Positions 51,432-59,793 of a stretch of 64,000 bases of DNA are shown here, piece after piece. The DNA comes from Planctomycetota bacterium (GTDB lineage: Bacteria; Planctomycetota; Planctomycetia; Gemmatales; Gemmataceae). A program made the position numbers and the translations under genes. Each line of letters begins with the position of its first letter. The first letter of the stretch is position 1. The stretch lies in NCBI GenBank assembly GCA_016191165.1, contig JACPPF010000076.1, positions 1-64,000 on the forward strand, read 5' to 3'. The notes under the pieces were generated by a model. That model saw nothing but the letters and a program-made list of their open reading frames with translations. It did no database searches and was not told the DNA's origin.

Positions 51432-53159
51432 CTATTTCCCGCGGGCATTGATTGCTAGGACTGCGTTTTGAATGGCCTGGGCCAGCTGGCGGTCATTTTG
51501 ATGGCGGAATGCGACCACCTGAAGCGCCTTCAGGCTGCCCATGCGCGTACCTATTTCGCCCAAATAGTTGACGTAGGCGGCACGGGCCCTGCCGTCCTGG
51601 GTTGCGAGCATGGCTTCGACGACAGCAGGCTCGGCGAGGTTGCCTGCGTCTTTTAGCGCCTGACGCGCGTCGTTACCGTTGAAAAAGTTGCCAAGCTGCC
51701 GAGCGATTGCCTTCGTTCCTTCGGGATCGCGAAGTTTGCCGAGGAGGCGGATCGTCTCGCGGCTCCCCAGACGGTTAGCGTCCAGGATCTGGATCAGTTT
51801 CTGCACATTTTCGGGTCCGCCCCACTTTTCGATGGCGGTGACGAGATCGCGGTTACGAAAGCTCCCTTCATTTTCGATTGACCTGTTGAGCAACTTCGCC
51901 ACCTCGGCCTTGCGGCGCGCGTCCGGTTCGCTCTGGGCGATCCACTGCAAGGCGCCGCCGCGGCGACCGCCGTCGGCAGAATCCAAATCCTTGATGCATT
52001 GATCGAGAATCGCCCCACGCTGAGTGTTATACGCCTTGACCAGTTTGCGAGCCGAATCGCGCCGGCCGCCGGGGAAACTGGCGTCGTTGAACAAGGGGAG
52101 GACCGCGCTCTCGGCGACGGGGCCCATTTCCATCAACGCATCAAACGCGGCCCCGCCGTCAAAGGCGTTGCCGAGCCTGCGGACGATCGGCGCGACGCCG
52201 CGGGGATCTTTGAATTTGCCGAGCAATTTCATCGACTCCTGACGATAGCGGTTATCCCAGACTGTGAACCGATCACTGTCAGCCAGGCTGACCAGGGTTG
52301 GCACGTTGTCCTTCGTGGCCCACTTGAGGAATGGGTTGATGACGCCATCATTGCCGAGGGGTGGTGGATTTTTCACATATTCGGCCACCATTCCGTCCAG
52401 GATCAGGGCGACCTGCGCGCGGCGCGGGTTGTTGTCTGGATTGGCGTCGCGAAGCCAGTTCAGCGCCGGCCCGCGGTCCTGTGCCGGTCCTTTCAGCATG
52501 GCAATCACGCGGTCGGCGTCCTTGGGATTGTTGGCATCGAGCCGGTCCGGTGGCGGATTGGGGTTGAACGGCGGATTGGGTTTGAACGGCGGATTTGGAT
52601 TAAACGGTGGATTGTTGTTCGGCCGATTGTCGGGTGGATTGTTATCGGGTGCTTGTTTGTTTGGTTCCTGATCCTGGTTCTGCGCGATCTGCCTTACCTC
52701 GTCCTTGGAACTGCCCAGCAGGAAATAGGCGCCGAGGCCTCCGCCACCACAAAGGAACGCCAGGCCAACGAACACACCCGCCCCGATCAGAATGTATGCC
52801 ATGCCTGACGATTCCTCGGCTGGCTTGCGAATACCGGTCGATGTGCGTTTGTCATCGGGGTTCTTTGTTTTCTTGCGAGGCTTGGCATCGTCGGCATCGT
52901 CATCGTCCACCGGGGCGGGTTTGCTTTTGCGTGCCGGTCCCTCGGCAGCGGCGGGAGAGGGCGACGGGGCGCCAGCCTTGACGCTCGCGGGGCTTGCCTT
53001 TTTCTCACTTGCCGGCGCGGGCTTTGAGGTTGTCTTTGCGCCGGCCCCACCGGGCTTGATGAGGTGATGGCATATCTTGCACGGCACGTCCTTGCCGGCC
53101 TTGCTGTCATCAATTTTTTGCTCGTGGGTGCAACGCGGGCACTGGAGCGTGATGGCCAT
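51432..53159 (-). CDS. Zinc-ribbon membrane protein with HEAT-like repeats
   Basis: 575 residues from the ATG at 53159. Ribbon: C8, C11, C27, C30 (LQCPRCTHEQKIDDSKAGKDVPCKICHHL spans this). Then an Ala/Pro/Lys-rich linker, a membrane helix at about 122-145 (MAYILIGAGVFVGLAFLCGG), an Asn/Pro-rich linker of repeated NPNPPF units, and a C-terminal half (about 250-575) of helical pairs resembling HEAT or Armadillo-type repeats (RQESMKLLGKFKDPRGVAPIVRRLGNAF; ETIRLLGKLRDPEGTKAIARQLGNFF). The last part would sit outside the membrane. A scaffold role is likely. Confidence 0.8.
   Translation of the reverse strand: MAITLQCPRCTHEQKIDDSKAGKDVPCKICHHLIKPGGAGAKTTSKPAPASEKKASPASVKAGAPSPSPAAAEGPARKSKPAPVDDDDADDAKPRKKTKNPDDKRTSTGIRKPAEESSGMAYILIGAGVFVGLAFLCGGGGLGAYFLLGSSKDEVRQIAQNQDQEPNKQAPDNNPPDNRPNNNPPFNPNPPFKPNPPFNPNPPPDRLDANNPKDADRVIAMLKGPAQDRGPALNWLRDANPDNNPRRAQVALILDGMVAEYVKNPPPLGNDGVINPFLKWATKDNVPTLVSLADSDRFTVWDNRYRQESMKLLGKFKDPRGVAPIVRRLGNAFDGGAAFDALMEMGPVAESAVLPLFNDASFPGGRRDSARKLVKAYNTQRGAILDQCIKDLDSADGGRRGGALQWIAQSEPDARRKAEVAKLLNRSIENEGSFRNRDLVTAIEKWGGPENVQKLIQILDANRLGSRETIRLLGKLRDPEGTKAIARQLGNFFNGNDARQALKDAGNLAEPAVVEAMLATQDGRARAAYVNYLGEIGTRMGSLKALQVVAFRHQNDRQLAQAIQNAVLAINARGK
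52552..52620 (-). repeat. 18-bp minisatellite coding the NPNPPF linker
   Basis: Three units of 18 bases (GGCGGATTGGGGTTGAAC, GGCGGATTGGGTTTGAAC, GGCGGATTTGGATTAAAC on the plus strand) and a partial fourth. They encode the NPNPPF-type repeats of the zinc-ribbon/HEAT-like protein and are likely to vary in number. Confidence 0.8.
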
Positions 53160-53286
53160 GATGTTACCCTCTGAAATCGAATTCGACTGCCATCGGCGGC
53201 GGACTGGATAGGCTTTATTATGCAAAAGAATCGCTGAAAAAGTCACGGTTCGTTCCCGTTTTTTCCGGCCGGTTTGGTTAGCCGCG

Positions 53287-53392
53287 ATACCATTCGTCGA
53301 GGCGCCCTTGACCAACCCCCAGCGCAAGCCGGGGGCTACCCGAACCCACGCTTGCGCGTGGGGCTGGTATCGTTCCGCTCGACGAAAGGTAT
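53287..53392. repeat. Dispersed palindrome, family A, complete copy 3
   Basis: The longest copy: outer arms ATACCATTCGTCGA (53287-53300) and TCGACGAAAGGTAT (53379-53392), inner arms ACCAACCCCCAGCGCAAGC and GCTTGCGCGTGGGGCTGGT. The outer arms are missing or degraded in the other copies. Confidence 0.8.
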
Positions 53393-53397
53393 TGTGG

Positions 53398-55737
53398 CTA
53401 TACCAGGCCCCACCAGCGGCGCAGCGACCATTCGCCGCATATCAGGGCGACGAAAAGCAAGAGACTCACTAGGGCAAATGAACTCCATAAGGCCGGTAGC
53501 TGATCGCGCGCCGATTCCGAAGTGGGCAGGCGTTTCCAGTCAGGCCAGTGTACCGTCTTTTGGCGCGACTCGCGGTTGACCTGTTCGCGCAACTCGTCGA
53601 GAAATTGCACGAACGCCGCTTCATCCGCCAGGCGAAAGCGGCCGTCGGATTCAGCGGCGATGCGGCGCAACGTGCCGTGCTCGGCGGCCGGACGCAACAT
53701 CTCGATGTCCTCCGAGACGATCATGAATCGCGCCGCGGATTCGGCCTGAACGTTGTTGCCGTCCGAATCCTTTGCCGTCGCCTTGACGACCAGTCGGTAC
53801 TCACCCGGTCGGGCGGTGGTTTGAAAGGTGCCGCGTTGAGATTGTCCCTCGGGCGCGAATTGCACCGCGTGATTCTTCGGCCCGACGATTTCAGCGCTGA
53901 ATTTTGCGTTGGGCAATTCGGCGCCTGTCTTGCCCTTCAAGCCGAACGTAAAGCCGAGCGTCTCGGCGGCATCGACGTTAAGGCGGCGGCGGTCGAGCGC
54001 GATCCAGAGGCGGTTCGCGTTGTCCTCCTGCTTGGCGAGCCAGTAGATCAGGTTTTTCCAGAAATGGTTGTAAGCCCGAATCGCTTCGGGATTGTCGCGC
54101 CAGGCGCGATAGGTGGAGTCGCCGCCAAACACCGCGACCCGGCTGGCGGCGGAGGCGCGCGTTGCCGCCATCACGAGTTCGTCCTGGGTGCTCTTGAGTA
54201 ACGCGGTCGCGCCGTCGGCCAGACCGCCCGTCGGAGAAATGCCTTCGAGCAGATCAAAGGTCGTTTGCCAGACCGCCAAGTCTCGTTCTTGGTTCGCATC
54301 GAAGCGCAAAAAGGGCGCCGCTTTGCCATCGGGCGTCGGGGTCGGTCGAATCTCCTTGACCATGAAATCCGACTTGCCGGCGGGCGCATCGAATTTCACC
54401 GGCAGCAGGCTCATGAAATCGGTGTGTTCGCTCCAGCCTCCCTTGCAGAAGGTTTCCGTGCCGCCGAGCATCAACAGGCCGATCTTTTTTTCGCGAATCT
54501 TCGCCGCCAGCGTGGCCAGGAACTTGGGTTGCTGGAGCGAAAACTCCTTGGCGGTGACGTCGCCGATGACGATGACGTCGTAGTCACGCTGATCGAACTG
54601 ATAAAAACGCACGGGATCCTCTTCGGAGCGGACCGGCAACGTTACCAGCCGCACCGCGAAGCGAGGCTCTGGCGCAAGCGCGTAACGGATGGCGAACGTC
54701 GGCTCGTAGACGCGCCGGCGATCCACCCAAAGCACGTTGATCTTTGGCTTGAGGACCTGCACGAACGTCGTGATCTCGTTGTTCTTGAGATTCGATTCAT
54801 CCGGATGCGGGGCGACCTTGAGGGTCACCTTGTATTCACCCGGTTCCTTGGGCGCGATCCCGGGGATGACGATGTGCTGGTCCTTTTCACCTACCAACTT
54901 GAATGTCTTCAACTCCTTGAAAACGAGCGCCTTGCCGGTTTCGACGTTTTCCATGGAGACGACGATATCAACTTTTTCCTGGCCCAGGCCAGGCGCCTGG
55001 GCGACGGCTTCGAGGACCATTTTCGCGTTGACGGCGACCGGGGACGTCTTCACCTTGAGGTCGGTCAGGCCGATATCCTTCTTGAACTTCGTGTTGGCGG
55101 GATCGCCGGCGCCGAATGCGTGAATGGCGGTCATGCCGCGCCAGGCTCGTGCCTTTTCCGGGGCTGAAAATCGCGTCCCGTTGTCGGCCCCATCGCTGAA
55201 CAGGGCAATGGCGCGAAGGCGTTTCTCGTGAGCGTGTTTCTGCCAAAGCTCATGCAGCCAGGCGCCGAGGTCGGTGCGCTTACCTGATGCTTCCGCGCCG
55301 GGTTCATCCTTGTGCAAATCGGCGTCCCCCAGGTATTTGACGACGTCGATTTTTTGCATCTCGGCAAGTTGGCGTAGGCGGCGTTTGACTGTGGGAGCGT
55401 CCCAGATCTGGTTGATCTGTTGCCAGCGCGAGGGTCTGCCGTCGGCATCAGCGACGTTCATGCTTGCGGAGCGATCGAAGACCACCAGGAGCTTCGTGTT
55501 CTCGACGCCCTCCAACTCCAGGAAGGCGAACGAAGGCCGGAGCATGATGCTGAATACGAGGGCCAGGGCCGCGAGGCGCAGCGTGAGGATGATACCGACT
55601 CGCCGCCAGGTCGCTTGCCGCGCACCGACGTAGGTCCACAGCGTCAAAAGGGCCAGCGCGAGCGCAACGGCGGCGAGGCCGGGCATACCGATTGCCGGCG
55701 CCGACCACGGTTCGACCGGTTGCCAGAAGAGGTCCAT
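53398..55737 (-). CDS. Membrane VWA protein with glutamine-amidotransferase-like segment
   Basis: 779 residues. Two N-terminal membrane helices (about 18-37 and 44-65), then a VWA domain starting LLVVFDRSASMNVADADG (MIDAS D-x-S-x-S). The middle has VLWVDRRRVYEPTFAIRYAL and KIGLLMLGGTETFCKGGWSEHTDFMSLLPVKF, which resembles class I glutamine amidotransferase-like proteins of this phylum. The C-terminus has one more helix (SSFALVSLLLFVALICG). Encoded just after the BatA-like gene on the same strand. Probably part of a membrane stress or assembly complex with BatA. Confidence 0.8.
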   Translation of the reverse strand: MDLFWQPVEPWSAPAIGMPGLAAVALALALLTLWTYVGARQATWRRVGIILTLRLAALALVFSIMLRPSFAFLELEGVENTKLLVVFDRSASMNVADADGRPSRWQQINQIWDAPTVKRRLRQLAEMQKIDVVKYLGDADLHKDEPGAEASGKRTDLGAWLHELWQKHAHEKRLRAIALFSDGADNGTRFSAPEKARAWRGMTAIHAFGAGDPANTKFKKDIGLTDLKVKTSPVAVNAKMVLEAVAQAPGLGQEKVDIVVSMENVETGKALVFKELKTFKLVGEKDQHIVIPGIAPKEPGEYKVTLKVAPHPDESNLKNNEITTFVQVLKPKINVLWVDRRRVYEPTFAIRYALAPEPRFAVRLVTLPVRSEEDPVRFYQFDQRDYDVIVIGDVTAKEFSLQQPKFLATLAAKIREKKIGLLMLGGTETFCKGGWSEHTDFMSLLPVKFDAPAGKSDFMVKEIRPTPTPDGKAAPFLRFDANQERDLAVWQTTFDLLEGISPTGGLADGATALLKSTQDELVMAATRASAASRVAVFGGDSTYRAWRDNPEAIRAYNHFWKNLIYWLAKQEDNANRLWIALDRRRLNVDAAETLGFTFGLKGKTGAELPNAKFSAEIVGPKNHAVQFAPEGQSQRGTFQTTARPGEYRLVVKATAKDSDGNNVQAESAARFMIVSEDIEMLRPAAEHGTLRRIAAESDGRFRLADEAAFVQFLDELREQVNRESRQKTVHWPDWKRLPTSESARDQLPALWSSFALVSLLLFVALICGEWSLRRWWGLV

Positions 55738-55751
55738 GTTCGTCCCACCTG

Positions 55752-57929
55752 CTACGCCGCGAGCGGCTCGTCCTTGTGCCGGTAGAAGCGATTGGCCAGC
55801 AAGCCCTCCACGGCCAGGAAAAACAACACGGCGATCAACAACCAGGGGAGCAGTTCGATGGGCTCGCTAAAGTGCGTGCCAATCGTATCGAGCAAGGCCG
55901 TATGCCGATCTTGCGGCGCGACGCTTCCCGCGCCGAGCAGGGCCTCGATCTCGCTGATCGGCACCCGGCTCAGGTCGCTTTCCGAGCCAGGCTCGTTGAT
56001 GCTGAAGCGAAAGAGCTCCTCGGTCCTGGCCAGTTCCGCGTTTGTGCCCGCAAGCGCATAGTTGCCCGCTTTCGCCAATCGATCGCCCACCCAGCGGCTT
56101 TGATCGTCGAAATGCACCTCCTCGGATGCTTCTGGTGTGGACAGGATGTATTTCGGATATACCTGAAAGGCTCTCCTTGTGAACGCCGGCGGTCTAACGC
56201 CGAAGTTGAAGTTCACTGCTTGCTGGCCAGGCTCCACCGCAAGATGCCGAGCGCACAGCATCGTCAACGCCAGGTAGAACGACGTCAACTTGGCGCCATA
56301 ATTGTTCCACTCCGGCGTGCGCGTATCCAGCGGCGTGGTGAGCAGCAGAACGCTTCCCGCCTTGGGATGTCGGCGCTCAAGCACGGCGGCGTGAGACCTG
56401 GCGTCATCGTAGCTCACCACGACCTGGCTGTTCGTGTCCCTGATCGGCGTCGCCTCCCAGTAATGATAGGCCAAACGCGGCGCCAGCAAGAAATCGATCC
56501 CGCCGTGATCCAGCCAGCGAAGGAACGGCCGCAGGAATGGATGCTGTAAATCGTTCTCCTCAAGTTGCCACGGGCTACCCCGCGCCGCGCTGATTTTTTC
56601 GCCGATGCGTGCGGGCAACACTTTTTGTGCGGCAGCGCCGTTATACGCGTCGCGCGCCAGCTCATCGCCGGGCACGACGACACAGAGACCGCGGCCGGCG
56701 TTGGCCGCATTGCCCAGCGCTTGCCAGAGTTTCTCCTCGGGCGTACCGACGCCAACCAGAAAAATCGCCTCGTAGCCTGAATAGTCCAGTTTTGCCGAGA
56801 CGAGTTTGTGATCGACTCGGTAGAGCAGCGCTCGCAAGGCACGCGCGAATTTCTCGGTCCGTTTGAGATCGTCCGCCAGGACGAGCACTCGGGGTTTCTG
56901 CACAATTTGGAACGTCACGAAACGCTGATTGTTGAACGCCAGTGCGTCGGTCACATTTTCAAATCCTATCGTCGCCTGGTGAAATCCGGCCTGCAAGTCC
57001 CAAGCAGCCGAATCGATTGTGAACTGAAGGGAGCGCGGCTTGCCCGCCTCGATGTCGAATGCTTGCCGCAACGTCTTCGACCCGATCTGGCACGTCATCG
57101 TACTCGCGATCTTCTGGCCCGTCGCCTGCACCACTGCGCGCAAAGCGATCTTCTCGCCGTGGGCAAATGCCTGACGAGACTTCCCATCGTAGTCCCGCGG
57201 CAACTCGATGTGCGTGATTGCGAGATCGACCGGTTCGTCGATGCCCACGTCGAAATAGAGGACCTGCACATCGTCCGGACGTTTGGCCGTGGCAAGAGCC
57301 TCCCAGGAGCCTTTCGTCCGATCGGAGAACACGCACACGAAACGCGGCAAACCCTCGGAGGCGGGATCGTTGATGGAATGGAAACGCCGAAACGCCTCGT
57401 TGATCGCCTTCGTCACGGGAGCCGACTGGGGGCGAACGGTCAAGCCGCGAATAAGCTGGCGGGCCTTGTCCACCGAGGTCTGCCAATCCGACCGGGTGAA
57501 GTCGCCTGCGTCAGCGGAATCGAGAATCAAAACTCTGCAGTCCTCCGGCAAGGGATCGAGCAGGTCCAGCGCGCGATTCCTGGCGAATTCGAGCCGGGTC
57601 ATTTCGCCTACTTTGTAATCCATGCTCGGACTTGTGTCGAAGATCAGCACCATCGCAACCGGCCGTTCCCGGCTAAGGCCGAGCGCCTCATGGTAGAGGC
57701 GCGGCCTGGCCAGCGCCAGGCAGACAAGGGCGATCAGGGCGACACGCAACAACAATAGGACCAGGTGTTTCAGACGAAGGTTGCGCGTATTGGCGCGTTG
57801 TTTCTGAACAAGAAAGCGGTAGGCGGGAAAAAGTAAGAGCGTTGGTTTGCGACGGATCAAAAAGTGCAAAAGAAACGGCACCCCGGCGAGGAGGAGTCCC
57901 CCCAGGAGGATCGGGAATGCGAAGGTCAT
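55752..57929 (-). CDS. BatA-like VWA membrane protein
   Basis: 725 residues. The N-terminal BatA segment MTFAFPILLGGLLLAGVPFLLHFLIRRKPT with LRLKHLVLLLLRVALIALVCLALARP (helices at about 5-25 and 56-75) is followed by a VWA domain with FDTSPSMDYKVGEMTR (MIDAS D-x-S-x-S). A long soluble part and one C-terminal helix (LLPWLLIAVLFFLAVEGLL) follow. In other bacteria BatA-type proteins work with MoxR ATPases in envelope stress, but no MoxR gene is in the window. It ends 14 bases before the gene for the membrane VWA protein. Confidence 0.83.
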   Translation of the reverse strand: MTFAFPILLGGLLLAGVPFLLHFLIRRKPTLLLFPAYRFLVQKQRANTRNLRLKHLVLLLLRVALIALVCLALARPRLYHEALGLSRERPVAMVLIFDTSPSMDYKVGEMTRLEFARNRALDLLDPLPEDCRVLILDSADAGDFTRSDWQTSVDKARQLIRGLTVRPQSAPVTKAINEAFRRFHSINDPASEGLPRFVCVFSDRTKGSWEALATAKRPDDVQVLYFDVGIDEPVDLAITHIELPRDYDGKSRQAFAHGEKIALRAVVQATGQKIASTMTCQIGSKTLRQAFDIEAGKPRSLQFTIDSAAWDLQAGFHQATIGFENVTDALAFNNQRFVTFQIVQKPRVLVLADDLKRTEKFARALRALLYRVDHKLVSAKLDYSGYEAIFLVGVGTPEEKLWQALGNAANAGRGLCVVVPGDELARDAYNGAAAQKVLPARIGEKISAARGSPWQLEENDLQHPFLRPFLRWLDHGGIDFLLAPRLAYHYWEATPIRDTNSQVVVSYDDARSHAAVLERRHPKAGSVLLLTTPLDTRTPEWNNYGAKLTSFYLALTMLCARHLAVEPGQQAVNFNFGVRPPAFTRRAFQVYPKYILSTPEASEEVHFDDQSRWVGDRLAKAGNYALAGTNAELARTEELFRFSINEPGSESDLSRVPISEIEALLGAGSVAPQDRHTALLDTIGTHFSEPIELLPWLLIAVLFFLAVEGLLANRFYRHKDEPLAA

Positions 57930-57948
57930 GTGCCATCCAGGAACGGAC

Positions 57949-57991
57949 CCGAGGCGTGAGCGAAAGGCTAAACCCGTCGCTCACGCTTCGG
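57949..57991. repeat. Dispersed palindrome, family D, copy 2
   Basis: Arms CCGAGGCGTGAGCGA and TCGCTCACGCTTCGG. The stop codon of the small membrane protein gene (57968-57970) lies in its loop. Confidence 0.8.
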
Positions 57992-58384
57992 CCTCGTCAC
58001 GTCGCAAAATCGGAGCGGGTCGAGATGAGGCACGTGCAAGCAAGCCGCGTGCACGACGGCGCCAAGTGGACTGGGCGTTCGCCACTGGCGCGTGTCCTTT
58101 TTCTTGTCGTCGTCTTTCTTTTTGTCCTCGTCTTTTTTCTGTGCGTCATCGGCCTTGGGCTGCTGAATCGGCGGCGGCTCCGGCTTGGAGCCGGTGATGA
58201 TCGGCACCTTGGGCGGGCCCTTTTCGTCGTTGTATTGATACCAGTCCCAGCCAAGAAACGCGGCGCCGGTCATCAGGGCGAGCAGAGAGATCACGAGCAT
58301 CCCGGTCCACGCATCGTTGGCAGGCAATGAGCCGTCGGAGGCGTCTTCTTGCTCGTCTTCGTCTTTTTTGGTTTTCTTGGCCAT
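57968..58384 (-). CDS. Small membrane protein with Lys/Asp-rich linker
   Basis: 138 residues. Acidic/basic N-terminus (MAKKTKKDEDEQEDASDG), one membrane helix at about 27-46 (GMLVISLLALMTGAAFLGW), then a Lys/Asp-rich part (DAQKKDEDKKKDDDKKKD). The last 30 residues lie in sequence that runs into the family D palindrome and look unlike the rest, so the natural end may have been lost when the repeat was inserted. It precedes the BatA-like gene by 38 bases. Confidence 0.65.
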   Translation of the reverse strand: MAKKTKKDEDEQEDASDGSLPANDAWTGMLVISLLALMTGAAFLGWDWYQYNDEKGPPKVPIITGSKPEPPPIQQPKADDAQKKDEDKKKDDDKKKDTRQWRTPSPLGAVVHAACLHVPHLDPLRFCDVTRPKRERRV

Positions 58385-58545
58385 TGGAATTCGCCGTAAT
58401 TGCCAAAATCCGAAATCCGAATCTCGAAATCCGAAACAAATCCGAATTCACAAACACCAAAACCTCGGAGGGATCTGGTCTATTTTCGGTCTGTTTTCCT
58501 CATTGGGGATTTGGATTTGTTTCGAATTTCGGTTTTTTATTTGGT

Positions 58546-59418
58546 TTAGCGAGTCAGTTTGCTCGTCACCAGATCCCCGGTTTTCAGCTGGGGGCGAAAC
58601 GCGCGGTTGCCCGAAACGACCAGCCGGCCGACCGAGGTGCGGAAGTTCGCGTCGACGATGCGGACCATGCCGAGGTACTTGGGTTCGGGCGTGATGCGAT
58701 AGACGTCGAGCGTGTGGTTTTTGTGAACGCCCTGGTCAGTGCCGAGTGAAATCTGAATAAGGTCGCCGCCGTCCACTTTCTCGACTTTGCCGTTGACGAG
58801 CACGGCCGGCGGATTGGGATCGTTCGGGTTGCGGACCACGATCGTGTTGGGGTTGACGCCCGATTCGAGCAGGGCGATTCGCTTGCTCAAGGCCTGATTT
58901 TGTTCGAGCAGGTTCTCGGTCCGCGTCAGGCCGTCGCGGTACTTGGCCTCGAAGTTTTGGGCCACGATGCGGTAGGTCTTGATGTCGGCTTCGAGTTTGA
59001 CGACCAAGGCTTCGCGTTCCTTGAGAGTCGTGGTCAACAGGGTGATTTCCTGGGTGAGCCGATCCTTGGCCTTGAGGGTCTGCGCCAGCGTGGTTTCGGC
59101 GCCTTTGATTTTGTCCTCTTTTTCCGCGAGTTCGAGCTTATAGCGATCTTCCAAAACGGCGAACTCGACTTCCTTGTCCTTGATCTTTTGTTGAACGTCC
59201 TGGTTTTTTAGCTTCTCCCCGGCGAGGTCGGCGGCGAGCTTTTTCTGCACGTTATTGTCCTGGTCGCGGGCCACCTTCATGATGTCGGCTTCCCGCTTCA
59301 GGTTGAGGAAGGCTTCTTTCCACTGGTTCCGCAGGGCAACATCGACGACGAGCAGAGCCCCGACGATGATCGCGAACAGAAAATTCAGGATCACCAGGAT
59401 CTTGCCGACCGTGTTCAT
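58546..59418 (-). CDS. Membrane-anchored coiled-coil protein
   Basis: 290 residues. A single helix at about 5-28 (GKILVILNFLFAIIVGALLVVDVA) is followed by a long coiled coil (about 35-190: heptads in KLKNQDVQQKIKDKEVEFAVLE... TLAQTLKAKDRLTQEITLLTTTLKEREALVVKLEADI). The C-terminal 90 residues are a beta-rich domain (GKVEKVDGGDLIQISLGTDQGVHKNHTLDVYRI ... LVVSGNRAFRPQLKTGDLVTSK), similar in layout to MreC-type domains. Likely a structural member of the same cluster as the BatA-like protein. Confidence 0.72.
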   Translation of the reverse strand: MNTVGKILVILNFLFAIIVGALLVVDVALRNQWKEAFLNLKREADIMKVARDQDNNVQKKLAADLAGEKLKNQDVQQKIKDKEVEFAVLEDRYKLELAEKEDKIKGAETTLAQTLKAKDRLTQEITLLTTTLKEREALVVKLEADIKTYRIVAQNFEAKYRDGLTRTENLLEQNQALSKRIALLESGVNPNTIVVRNPNDPNPPAVLVNGKVEKVDGGDLIQISLGTDQGVHKNHTLDVYRITPEPKYLGMVRIVDANFRTSVGRLVVSGNRAFRPQLKTGDLVTSKLTR

Positions 59419-59708
59419 GAGCCATCCCCCAACTGGTGCGATTCACCGCAAACGGGGTTTGCGGGTCCCCGAATCACACTCCGGAATGCATTGCATTTCG
59501 GTGTAGACAATCTCCCTAACAATGAGGGCGGGAGTATGCCGACCATGCAACCGTCTGTCAACCGGAGTTCCTCATATGGGCCGGAAAAAAAATCGCTTCT
59601 TCATTATGGCTTAATGCGCCCAGGAAAGCTAGTGGAATTAGGCGTTCTTCGCGTTTCATGTGCCTCGTCAAAAAAGAAGACCATGATGTACGGATTTCCT
59701 GCGTTATC
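59419..59708. other. Gap between the coiled-coil gene and the family E repeat
   Basis: Relatively AT-rich. An 87-codon plus-strand frame at 59491-59754 has no credible start or composition. No clear promoter was identified for the coiled-coil gene. Confidence 0.45.
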
Positions 59709-59793
59709 GTGGGTCATGCTTTCCAGCCTGACTGCGCTTTCCCAACCTCGGTGAACCTGGATTGACCATGTCAGATCGGAAAGCCTGAGCTAC
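59709..59793. repeat. Palindromic family E, diverged inverted pair
   Basis: GTGGGTCATGCTTTCCAGCC-TGAC and, in inverse orientation, GTCAGATCGGAAAGCC-TGAGCTAC, relatives of the units at 26941-27150. The right copy's terminal GTAG (minus strand) supplies the TAG stop of the adjacent gene. Confidence 0.75.

Noticed and set aside
59491-59754. Plus-strand ORF of 87 codons
   Set aside because: No family, poor composition, runs into a palindromic repeat.
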